From positions 1 through 29,367 of IMG/VR virus record IMGVR_UViG_3300043429_000913: a DNA stretch of 29,367 nt. One strand, written 5' to 3'. Every line of letters begins with the position of its first letter. The stretch's first letter is position 1. Below the pieces are notes generated by a model, which saw nothing but the letters and a program-made list of their open reading frames with translations, did no database searches and had not been told where the DNA came from. Shown here in pieces: positions 8,662 through 15,405 of the stretch. This stretch comes from a virus. Made by a program: the position numbers and the translations under genes.

Positions 8662-9921
8662 ATGATCTTCAAGTCCTTCAAATATCGTTTGAATCCAACC
8701 GATGCCCAGGCCGAGCAAATGCGTCGGACGTTTGGTTGTAAGAGATTTGTGTTCAATAATCTGTTGAATCAACAACAGACCAGATATGAATCTGGCGAAG
8801 GACACTTGACCTATTTTCAATGTAACAATCTATTGGTTGATTGGAAGAAGCAAGAAGATCGTGATTTTTTGGCAGAAGTCGACAGTCAAGCCTTACAGCA
8901 AGCGGCCAAAGACCTACACGAATCCTATAGTAACTTCTTCAAGTCGTGTTCTGGTAAACGCAAAGGCAAGAAGTGCGGACATCCGAAATACAAAAGCAAA
9001 TATGCTCGTCAAAGTTACAGAACGCCGAATAACAACGATACAATAAAGATAACTGATAATAGCATCAGATTACCAAGATTGGGCTATGTGTCAGCGATAA
9101 TTGATAGATCAATTGAAGGTAGGATTAAATCTGCCACTGTCTCAATGGATCGAGACGGCAAGTATTATGTGTCCGTGTTGGCAGAAGTAGAACAGAGACT
9201 GAAGCCGATGACCGGAATGGAAGTTGGTATCGACTTGGGGATAAAGGATCTATTCGTCACGAGTGATGGTAATAGATTCAGCAATTCTAAAGATTTGATT
9301 CGTATGACAAAAACCAAGCATAGAATCAAAATATTACAAAAACAACTGGCTAAAAAGGTCAGTGGCGGCAACAACAGAGAAAAGACCAGAATGAAATTAG
9401 CCAGTGCGTTCAAGCGATTGACTAATCAACGAAATAATTATTATCACGAGATAAGTACTTGGTTAGTTGATACGTATGATGCTATTTACATGGAAGACTT
9501 GAATGTCGCTGGTATGATGAAAAATCGTCGATTATCAAGAGCAATTCGGGAATCTGCTTGGTCAACATTGACTGATATGATTGAATACAAATGTTCTTGG
9601 TACGGTAAAACATTCCACCGAATCAATCGATTCTACCCGTCAACTAAGACCTGTAGTTGTTGCGATTACAAAATAGAATCGCTGTCGTTATCTGTGCGTG
9701 AATGGACTTGTCCACAATGTGGCAGTCATCACGACAGAGATAATAACGCAGCCATCAATGTCCTGAGACAAGGACAGAGAGATTATTATGATACTTCGCT
9801 GGTCCGACGCGAAGCGGGCAACATTGTTGTTGTCCCGACGACTCTTATGAAACTGAGTGCTAAAATCGAGAGGTCTGATAGACTGAAATCAGTTGCTCGG
9901 GGAATGGAGTTAGTTTACTAA
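8662..9921 (+). CDS. tnpB: TnpB family RNA-guided nuclease (IS200/IS605 OrfB type)
   Basis: 419 residues, full length for TnpB. The N-terminus (FKYRLNPTDAQ, 6-16) is the family start. The RuvC site is intact: D191 in VGIDLGIKDL, E278 in YMEDL and D360 in HHDRDNNAA. A zinc ribbon has C331/C334 and C350/C353 (CSCC...CPQC). These positions nearly coincide with ISDra2 TnpB as I recall it, so an active nuclease is expected. TnpB uses an omega RNA from its own 3' end to cut next to a short TAM motif. No tnpA and no clear transposon ends are seen, so it is a solo copy wedged between the terminase and the next phage gene. It may act as a homing endonuclease. Base composition is not obviously foreign. 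Confidence 0.93.
   Translation: MIFKSFKYRLNPTDAQAEQMRRTFGCKRFVFNNLLNQQQTRYESGEGHLTYFQCNNLLVDWKKQEDRDFLAEVDSQALQQAAKDLHESYSNFFKSCSGKRKGKKCGHPKYKSKYARQSYRTPNNNDTIKITDNSIRLPRLGYVSAIIDRSIEGRIKSATVSMDRDGKYYVSVLAEVEQRLKPMTGMEVGIDLGIKDLFVTSDGNRFSNSKDLIRMTKTKHRIKILQKQLAKKVSGGNNREKTRMKLASAFKRLTNQRNNYYHEISTWLVDTYDAIYMEDLNVAGMMKNRRLSRAIRESAWSTLTDMIEYKCSWYGKTFHRINRFYPSTKTCSCCDYKIESLSLSVREWTCPQCGSHHDRDNNAAINVLRQGQRDYYDTSLVRREAGNIVVVPTTLMKLSAKIERSDRLKSVARGMELVY
9794..9921 (+). ncRNA. Candidate omega-RNA region in the 3' end of tnpB
   Basis: Two adjacent stems lie inside the tnpB coding end: CTTCGC/GCGAAG (9794-9799 with 9809-9814) and CGGGCAAC/GTTG-T-CCCG (9815-9822 with 9829-9837, one bulged T). A weaker CTGA/TCAG stem follows near 9880. 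TnpB guide RNAs are known to overlap the 3' end of the gene and continue into flanking DNA as the guide. Here the scaffold would end near the stop at 9921 and the guide would lie in the 17 bases before the next ATG. Boundaries are inferred. Confidence 0.35.
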
Positions 9922-9938
9922 ACAAGGAATACAACACT

Positions 9939-10871
9939 ATGTTAAATCAAGATCAAACCTCTACGAACCTAAATGATTTGTTGTTATCGCGCAATATAAC
10001 GGCTGACACGTTGAATAATGACGGTCGTCCGTCTGAAGATACAAGTGATGCTACGTTGTTTCGCTTTGATTATACCGGTGATTCTGGTAAAAATTATGGA
10101 TCGGTGGTAATTTTATTGGGAACTGATTCAATGGCTATCTATTTTTCCGACAATATGGGAAAAGGATTTATTGATTCGGACAAAAAAGGATGGTATGATT
10201 TTTTGGCTCAACTCAAGCAATTTGCCGTTCGCCATTTTATGACATTTGATGTAAGAAATGTCAATAGAATGAAATTTGATATTGGTGGCCTTAAAAATCT
10301 CAAAGAAGGATTGATGGAAAGCTGGTCGGGAACTCGGAATGTGAGTTATGATGGCAATCCATCTCAAGCAAGATTGATGATCAAGCACTCTAAGCCTTTG
10401 GGTGAGAATGATTTGCGTTATCGGCAAATTGATAAATTATTTGTTGAAACTATTGACGGCGAACGATTTATGATGCCGTTTAAGAGCCTCACTGGTGGTA
10501 GAGCAATGTTGCAGCACGTTCGGCAAGGTGGAAACCCCTACGATCAGCGTGGTCAACATATTTGCTCCATTGTAGAGGAATTGAATGTCCTAAAAAGATA
10601 CACTCGTGCATCGTCCAATAAAACGTTTGAGGATGATTCGTCAATGAAAATGGCAGAGGACGTAAAAAACTACTATGAGAGCTTGAAAAAAACTGCTAAG
10701 AGAATTGCAAGACCAAAAGGATACTCTGAGTATTTTGAAAGTTGGGAGCCGTTGAACATCACTTATGGTGACGTGATCGTTGAAAATCTGAGAGAAATGT
10801 TCGCTCATCAGATGGTATACGAGGGATTGTCTAAAAAAGTGCTTGACAAAGTGAGAGGAAAACGGAGATAA
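9939..10871 (+). CDS. Conserved phage protein, possibly virion-associated
   Basis: 310 residues, ATG preceded by AAGGA at 9924-9928. The sequence is soluble and mixed; a distinctive block near residues 183-208 reads FKSLTGGRAMLQHVRQGG then NPYDQRGQHI, followed by a helical, basic C-terminus ending GKRR. I recall similar proteins only as hypotheticals in T4-like environmental phages. No catalytic motif was recognised. It lies between TnpB and another head-associated-looking gene, and before the TnpB insertion it presumably followed the terminase directly, which favours a late structural or assembly role. Confidence 0.75.
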   Translation: MLNQDQTSTNLNDLLLSRNITADTLNNDGRPSEDTSDATLFRFDYTGDSGKNYGSVVILLGTDSMAIYFSDNMGKGFIDSDKKGWYDFLAQLKQFAVRHFMTFDVRNVNRMKFDIGGLKNLKEGLMESWSGTRNVSYDGNPSQARLMIKHSKPLGENDLRYRQIDKLFVETIDGERFMMPFKSLTGGRAMLQHVRQGGNPYDQRGQHICSIVEELNVLKRYTRASSNKTFEDDSSMKMAEDVKNYYESLKKTAKRIARPKGYSEYFESWEPLNITYGDVIVENLREMFAHQMVYEGLSKKVLDKVRGKRR

Positions 10872-10875
10872 TGAT

Positions 10876-11664
10876 GTGAAAGAAGTAAAATTATTTGAAA
10901 ACTGGGTCAATCTGGTATCAGAAGGATGTTGGGCATTGCCTACTACAAGGGGCGATCAGAAAAAATTCCTAGAATTGATGGCTAAACCCATCATGGCAGG
11001 ACCTGATGGTGTTAATGCTAAACGACAATTAGATAATCTTTTTGGCGAAGATGCGCTATTTGATTCAATCACTGATGTAGCAGAGGTAGACCCAAATTCT
11101 GATGTAAGGTCCCTTGTGATTGATCACATGGAATCTTATGCAAGAGGTAATCCCGGTGTGGCTGCTGTGCTCAGTCAAATCAATTTGCAACAAGGGTTGA
11201 ATGCGACTCCACCCACTTCGGAGCCAGTTCCGCCAGTAGAACCTCCGCCGCCCCCTCCTCCAGATGATATGGAAGAGCCAGATGATATGGAAGAGCCAGA
11301 TGATATGGAAGGACCGCCACCAGAAGGAGATGATGGAGATATGAATATGGATTTAGATATGGACAATGAATTTGAAGAACCGGTTGCAGAATCAAAAAAA
11401 TACGAGTACAATAGAGACCTTGAGCAAATCCTCAAACACGCCGGTATAAAAAACCCAAAGGATCCACAAGAGGACGAAGATGAATGCGCTGTAGATTACG
11501 AAGTATCATCTTACGATAGAATGGATGAATCATGTGGCGAAGATTGCGAGGATTGTGAAGATTGCTCAGATGAGAAGGACCTTGAGATTCATGGCGGGCA
11601 TCCGGTACATGATCCAAGTTTGGTGAGATTAAAAACACTCGCTGGTTTCCCGATGGTGAAATAA
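10876..11664 (+). CDS. Acidic, Pro-rich, Cys-rich protein, putative internal head protein
   Basis: 262 residues from a GTG start at 10876, chosen because GGAG lies 8 bases upstream (10864-10867). The leader MKEVKLFENWVNLVSE resembles capsid-targeting peptides of T4-type internal proteins and ends in a VSE site that could be cut by the prohead protease. The centre has a proline run and three PDDMEE units. The acidic second half contains CGEDCEDCEDC (about 219-229), spaced Cys among Asp and Glu, which could bind metal. Residues 232-262 (HGGHPVHDPSLVRLKTLAGF) look ordered. The family is unknown. A perfect hairpin follows the stop by 6 bases, marking the end of the late transcript. Confidence 0.75.
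   Translation: MKEVKLFENWVNLVSEGCWALPTTRGDQKKFLELMAKPIMAGPDGVNAKRQLDNLFGEDALFDSITDVAEVDPNSDVRSLVIDHMESYARGNPGVAAVLSQINLQQGLNATPPTSEPVPPVEPPPPPPPDDMEEPDDMEEPDDMEGPPPEGDDGDMNMDLDMDNEFEEPVAESKKYEYNRDLEQILKHAGIKNPKDPQEDEDECAVDYEVSSYDRMDESCGEDCEDCEDCSDEKDLEIHGGHPVHDPSLVRLKTLAGFPMVK
11261..11314 (+). repeat. 18-bp tandem repeat, three copies
   Basis: CAGATGATATGGAAGAGC repeats at 11261-11278 and 11279-11296, with a third copy at 11297-11314 that changes only at its last three bases. It encodes the PDDMEE units, so copy number can vary without frameshift. Confidence 0.9.
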
Positions 11665-11670
11665 CACGAG

Positions 11671-11692
11671 ATCACTGAGTTCGCTCAGTGAT
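11671..11692 (+). terminator. Perfect 9-bp hairpin with TTCG loop after the late gene block
   Basis: ATCACTGAG, TTCG, CTCAGTGAT forms a perfect stem 6 bases after the stop at 11664. The downstream run (GATTTAACCTTTTT) is only partly T-rich, so it may be a terminator or a 3'-end stabiliser. Confidence 0.6.
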
Positions 11693-11702
11693 AGACTGAT
11701 TT

Positions 11703-11857
11703 AACCTTTTTGGTTGAAAACTTTGGCCGGATTCGCTATGGTCAAGTAAATACAAGCGTCCCCGCTCTGCGAAAGCATCGGGCTGAAGTCCATCCTAGTG
11801 ATGGCCAGTCGACACAGAGATGTTGGCTGTCTGACAAGACTCGACCTTTTTGGTTGA
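11703..11857 (+). ncRNA. Candidate structured RNA between direct repeats upstream of gp32
   Basis: No credible gene lies between 11665 and 11954. A 16-base direct repeat (ACCTTTTTGGTTGAAA) occurs at 11704-11719 and 11844-11859. Between the copies many short stems can form: CTTTGGCC with GGTCAAG (one bulge), TTCGC with GCGAA, CCATC with GATGG around CTAGT (11790-11804), GTCGA with TCGAC (11808-11812 with 11841-11845, followed by five T), and GGGC/GTCC around TGAA. Some compete. TAAATACAAG at 11747-11756 matches part of the tnpB-side promoter-like sequence. It may be an independent small RNA or the 5' part of the gp32 leader; it matches no RNA family I know. Confidence 0.4.
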
Positions 11858-11889
11858 AATACGTACCTCAACGTATTAAAATAATGAGG
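11858..11889 (+). promoter_or_regulatory. Predicted H-type RNA pseudoknot, gp32 autogenous operator
   Basis: Stem 1 pairs AATACGT (11858-11864) with ACGTATT (11871-11877). The enclosed loop CCTCA (11866-11870) pairs with TGAGG (11885-11889) as stem 2. Loop 1 is a single A, and the second crossing loop is seven A/T bases (11878-11884), lengths that suit a coaxial H-type knot. It lies 66 bases before the gp32 ATG, followed by an AU-rich open leader. T4 gp32 represses its own translation by nucleating on a pseudoknot of this layout and coating the downstream leader, so the same control is expected here. Confidence 0.75.
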
Positions 11890-11890
11890 C

Positions 11891-11950
11891 AGGCATCGTT
11901 TAAGTAAGGCATCTTTCTTAAATTTATTTTTAATTAACAATATAGGCATC
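11891..11950 (+). repeat. Three AGGCATC copies in the gp32 leader
   Basis: AGGCATC occurs at 11891-11897, 11907-11913 and 11944-11950 in an otherwise A/T-only leader, and GGCATC recurs at the start codon (11957-11962). The last copy holds the only AGG near the ATG and could be the ribosome-binding site. The others may be binding sites or decoy Shine-Dalgarno elements; function unknown. Confidence 0.55.
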
Positions 11951-11954
11951 AAAA

Positions 11955-12971
11955 ATGGCATCTTTGGCAGAAATCAGATCAAGATTGTCCGCGTCAGAAA
12001 ATCGCGGACAAAATTCAAACAACCAAATGGACAACACTCTTTATCCATTCTGGAACATTGACGAGGGCAAAAGCGCAACTATTCGCTTTTTGCCAGACGG
12101 CAATCCAAACAACACATTCTTTTGGGTAGAGCGAGCGATGATTCGCCTTGAATTCCCCGGTGTAAAGAATGGCGAAGAAAAGAAGGCAGTAACAGTGCGT
12201 GTTCCTTGTGTCGAGATGTGGGGCGATACGTGTCCTATTCTCACTGAGGTTCGCGCTTGGTTCAAGGATAAATCACTTGAAGAAATGGGACGCAAGTATT
12301 GGAAAAAGCGCGATTATCTATTCCAAGGTATCATTCGGGAAAATCCAATCATTGAAGAAAACGCACCAGAAAATCCTGTTCGTAGACTGATCATTGGTCC
12401 ACAGATTTTTAACATCGTAAAGTCAGCATTGATGGATCCAGAGTTGGATGAATTGCCAACCGATTATCAACGTGGTCTTGACTTTCGTGTAACCAAGGGA
12501 AGCAAAGGTGGCTATGCTGACTATAGCACCAGCACTTGGTCAAGGCGCGAATCTGCACTAACCGAACAAGAACAATCAGCCATTAAATCGCATGGTCTAT
12601 TTGATCTAGCTACATTCTTGCCCAAAAAGCCAAGTGAAGTAGAATTAAAAGTTATGACGGAAATGTTTGAGGCATCGGTTGATGGTCAACTATATGATAG
12701 TGAACGATGGGGGCAATATTTCCGGCCCGCTGGAATGGTCATCACTCAAAGCGGCGATTCATCATCTACTCCAAGTACCCCAAAGGTAGCACCAAAAGAA
12801 AAGGTTGAAGTAACATCAGAAGAAGACGATGCACCATTTGAATCATCGCCCACTCCTGTAAAAGTAACGTCGGTTAAAGCGCCGGAAGCTGAAGAAGCAC
12901 CAGTGGCATCTTCATCAAAGGCCGAGGACATTTTAAAACTGATAAGAATGCGACAGCAATCGGCGCAATAA
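11955..12971 (+). CDS. 32: Single-strand DNA-binding protein gp32
   Basis: 338 residues (T4: 301). gp32 coats ssDNA at the fork and in recombination and binds UvsX/UvsY partners. The N-terminus (ASLAEIRSRLSASENR) fits the cooperativity domain. The core reads LYPFWNIDEGKSATIRFLPDG (29-49), VPCVEMWGDTCPI (83-95) and YLFQGIIRENP (121-131), the pattern of gp32 in T4-like environmental phages. C85 and C93 lie where T4 has its zinc ligands, but the set seems incomplete. The C-terminus (265-325) is a disordered Ser/Pro/acidic tail for protein contacts, longer than in T4, ending in a short basic helix (ILKLIRMRQQ). The leader carries the predicted autoregulatory pseudoknot. Confidence 0.93.
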   Translation: MASLAEIRSRLSASENRGQNSNNQMDNTLYPFWNIDEGKSATIRFLPDGNPNNTFFWVERAMIRLEFPGVKNGEEKKAVTVRVPCVEMWGDTCPILTEVRAWFKDKSLEEMGRKYWKKRDYLFQGIIRENPIIEENAPENPVRRLIIGPQIFNIVKSALMDPELDELPTDYQRGLDFRVTKGSKGGYADYSTSTWSRRESALTEQEQSAIKSHGLFDLATFLPKKPSEVELKVMTEMFEASVDGQLYDSERWGQYFRPAGMVITQSGDSSSTPSTPKVAPKEKVEVTSEEDDAPFESSPTPVKVTSVKAPEAEEAPVASSSKAEDILKLIRMRQQSAQ

Positions 12972-12976
12972 GAAAA

Positions 12977-13873
12977 ATGCACAAGCCTTTCGTTTATGTT
13001 TGGATTCATTTATCAACGCAGCGTTGGTATATAGGGTCACGAACAGCGAAAGGCTGTCACCCAGATGATGGGTATATTACATCCAGCAAGATTGTTAATA
13101 AATTATTGACTATTGACACGCGAAGTGAATGGGTAAGAATTATATTGTTCATGGGAGATGTCAATGAGGTATTGGAATTAGAGACGAGGATACTTCGCAT
13201 ACTAGATGCAAAGAATGATACAAATAGCTTCAATAAGCACAACAATGACGGCATATCCGTGTGGGTTGGGGATAAAAATCCAATGAAAGATCCAGATGTT
13301 GTAAAACGTCAAAAGTCTGTGACGAGTGGAAAAAATCATTGGACAGCTAAACTGGGAGATAAAGAGCACCCACAAAAGGGACAGAAACGACCAACTATAT
13401 CGGGCATCAATCACCCCAATAAAAAGCCCGAAAATGCTGCTAAAATAAGTTTAGCCTTATCGGGAATACCAAAACCCAATATTAGGGGCGAAAATAATCC
13501 CATGCACAACGAGGTGAATAGACGTAAAGTATCCAAAGCACTAACAGGTAGAGAGAGAACCTCCTCGCACTCCAATAACATATCTAGGGCAAAGATCGGA
13601 ACAAAACAGCAAAAAGTTCCTTGTAAATTTTGCAGTAATTTGTTTGGGATTAGTAATGTAACAAAACATGAACAAGTATGTGTGATGAATATTGACATTG
13701 ATGACACACGATCAGTATCACATAATTCTATAAGAGTTCACACTCCAAAGGGATGGTTCAGTAGTATTGCAATCGCTGCTAGGGCATTGGGAATAGACCC
13801 AAGAACCATTAAAAGTAGAGTAAAATCACAAAATGTTGACAATAAAGATTATTATTATGAAAAACAAATTTAG
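12977..13873 (+). CDS. GIY-YIG homing endonuclease
   Basis: 298 residues. The GIY-YIG catalytic domain is at 5-80: VYVWIHL and RWYIG, SRTAKG, and LELETRIL with the metal-binding Glu at 70. The middle (95-210) repeats short NUMOD3-like units (GDKNPM, GKNHWT, GINHPN, GENNPM). A zinc finger follows (C216, C219, H231, C235). The end (258-283, KGWFSSIAIAARALGIDPRT) is a NUMOD1/IENR1-type DNA-binding helix-turn-helix. This full set resembles T4 Seg and I-TevI relatives. It is a free-standing gene between gp32 and uvsX, starting 5 bases after gp32 and with weak start signals. It should cut alleles lacking it and spread by recombination, which gp32 and UvsX themselves promote. Confidence 0.93.
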   Translation: MHKPFVYVWIHLSTQRWYIGSRTAKGCHPDDGYITSSKIVNKLLTIDTRSEWVRIILFMGDVNEVLELETRILRILDAKNDTNSFNKHNNDGISVWVGDKNPMKDPDVVKRQKSVTSGKNHWTAKLGDKEHPQKGQKRPTISGINHPNKKPENAAKISLALSGIPKPNIRGENNPMHNEVNRRKVSKALTGRERTSSHSNNISRAKIGTKQQKVPCKFCSNLFGISNVTKHEQVCVMNIDIDDTRSVSHNSIRVHTPKGWFSSIAIAARALGIDPRTIKSRVKSQNVDNKDYYYEKQI

Positions 13874-13884
13874 GAGAAAAATAT

Positions 13885-14952
13885 ATGAAACCGTTTGACC
13901 TGAGTAAGTTTCGTCGGGAGCTTACTAAATCAATTGAAGGACTATCAATTGGGTTTTCTGACCCAGTGGATTGGATTAGCACTGGCAATTTCGCTTTAAA
14001 TTATTTAATATCGGGATCATTTGACAAAGGAATCCCATTAGGAAAGGTAGTAATGTTTTCCGGCGATTCTGGTGCTGGTAAATCCTACATTTGCTCTGGT
14101 AATATTGCTAAAAATGCACAACAACAAGGTATTTTTGTTGTGCTAATTGACACTGAAAATGCCCTTGATGAATCATGGCTACGAGCGTTGGGCGTAGATA
14201 CCAGCGAGGATAAGCTATTAAAGTTAAATCTGGCAATGATTGATGATGTAGCAAAGACCATCTCAAAATTCATGAGCGATTATAAAAGTCTGTCTGAAGA
14301 AGATAGACCAAAGGTGTTGTTCATTATTGATTCGTTGGGTATGTTGCTTACACCCACCGACGTAAATCAATTTGATTCTGGTGATCTAAAAGGAGACTTG
14401 GGTAGAAAGCCAAAAGCACTTGCGGCGCTTGTTCGCAATTGTGTAAATATGTTTGGTAGTTATAATGTGGGATTGGTTGCAACGAATCACTGTTATGGAA
14501 GTATGGATCCATATAACCCTGATCCAATTATCTCGGGTGGTAACGGAGCAGTGTATGCAAGCTCAATTGTTGTTGCAATGAAGAAGCTAAAGCTAAAAGA
14601 AGACGAAGAAGGCAACAAGACCAAGGAAGTTCAAGGAATCAGAGCCGGTTGTAAGATAATGAAAACACGCTATTCTCAACCATTTACTGATATTGAACTG
14701 AGAATTCCATGGGACAAGGGAATGGACCCATATTCTGGATTCTTTGATCTTCTTGAGAAGAAGAATCTGATAACCAAGGAAGGAAATAGATATGTATATG
14801 TTGATATTGACGGAGAAATTCATAAATATTTTCGTAAGGAATGGTCAAGAAATGAAAATGGCATCATGGATAAAGTGATGGAAGAATTCAGCCAAAAACA
14901 AGCTATGGTGGCTGCACCATCGGAACCACAAGAAATAGAAGAAATGGAGTAA
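13885..14952 (+). CDS. uvsX: UvsX recombinase (RecA/Rad51 family)
   Basis: 355 residues (T4: 391). It polymerises on gp32-coated ssDNA with help from UvsY and drives strand invasion for recombination-dependent replication and repair. Walker A is GDSGAGKS (60-67), the catalytic Glu is in IDTENALDESWL (E92), Walker B is VLFIID (144-149), and the DNA-binding loop region follows near 158-175 and ISGGNGAVYASS (212-223). The acidic C-terminus (PSEPQEIEEME) is usual. The start has AGGAG at 13872-13876, nine bases upstream. The HEG gene just upstream probably interrupted a former gp32-uvsX neighbourhood. Confidence 0.96.
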   Translation: MKPFDLSKFRRELTKSIEGLSIGFSDPVDWISTGNFALNYLISGSFDKGIPLGKVVMFSGDSGAGKSYICSGNIAKNAQQQGIFVVLIDTENALDESWLRALGVDTSEDKLLKLNLAMIDDVAKTISKFMSDYKSLSEEDRPKVLFIIDSLGMLLTPTDVNQFDSGDLKGDLGRKPKALAALVRNCVNMFGSYNVGLVATNHCYGSMDPYNPDPIISGGNGAVYASSIVVAMKKLKLKEDEEGNKTKEVQGIRAGCKIMKTRYSQPFTDIELRIPWDKGMDPYSGFFDLLEKKNLITKEGNRYVYVDIDGEIHKYFRKEWSRNENGIMDKVMEEFSQKQAMVAAPSEPQEIEEME

Positions 14953-14955
14953 AAA

Positions 14956-15231
14956 ATGTCAGTAAGTTTAAGTTTGGCAAAGGAAATTTGGTCAGAGCTA
15001 TCTCAATATATTGATGAAAGCGATTTGACTGATGCGGCAGAGGCGGTTCTTGCAGCAATGATTGACAATGACATTGTTGCTTCAGAAATTCGTGAAGCAT
15101 TCAAGAATGATGAATGGATGAGTGATGCAGTAACCACCTATCTTAAAGACGATCATCTTCCGATGGAAATGGAATACGAAGATGATTGGCTTGATGACGA
15201 TTATGATGATGAAATTCACGAAGAATACTAA
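14956..15231 (+). CDS. Small acidic protein downstream of uvsX
   Basis: 91 residues beginning 4 bases after the uvsX stop. Residues 1-60 look helical (SLAKEIWSELSQYIDESDLTDAAEAVLAAMI), and the last 20 are almost all Asp, Glu and Tyr (EYEDDWLDDDYDDE). Close spacing implies co-translation with uvsX. The acidic tail could mimic DNA or bind a recombination protein, but no family was recognised. Confidence 0.75.
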   Translation: MSVSLSLAKEIWSELSQYIDESDLTDAAEAVLAAMIDNDIVASEIREAFKNDEWMSDAVTTYLKDDHLPMEMEYEDDWLDDDYDDEIHEEY

Positions 15232-15405
15232 GTGAAGCTATCTGAGATAATATTGGATGAGTGTTGTGTGGGATGAGAGATCGTAGTGGTACTCGACCAA
15301 TACAACAACCAAACGAAACGATTATTCGCGGAGCATTGGAAAAATAATATCCAAAGTCTCCGTGGATATATCCAAGCAAGAATTTAAGGACATAAGAAAC
15401 TACCT
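15232..15405 (+). other. Inter-gene region with two tiny frames and competing hairpins
   Basis: This 174-base gap holds a 14-codon GTG frame (15232-15276) that overlaps by ATGA a 24-codon frame (15273-15347), neither with a good ribosome site. A stem CGGAG..TTGGA / TCCAA..CTCCG spans 15329-15362. It competes with ATATCC/GGATAT further 3'. It could be leader structure for the downstream UvsY-like gene; I cannot assign a function. Confidence 0.3.

Noticed and set aside
8662-9921. Cas12-type effector of a CRISPR system
   Set aside because: Size (419 residues), the zinc ribbon and lack of any repeat array or cas genes indicate TnpB.
10843-10872. TTGACA-18-GATAAT promoter before the gene at 10876
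   Set aside because: It falls in the late block, its start site would lie inside the start codon and remove the GGAG site. Likely chance.
11695-11745. Hammerhead-ribozyme-like order CTGAT...stem...GAAA...GTC
   Set aside because: The required GA after CUGAU is missing (TT instead), and stem III/I partners are not evident.
11700-11950. Group I intron or tRNA in the gp32 leader
   Set aside because: No P7 core, no T-loop/anticodon arrangement with a 7-bp acceptor stem, and gp32 is uninterrupted.
13835-13860. TTGACA upstream of uvsX as a promoter
   Set aside because: No -10 box at 16 to 18 bases; the nearest TATTAT is only 11 bases away.
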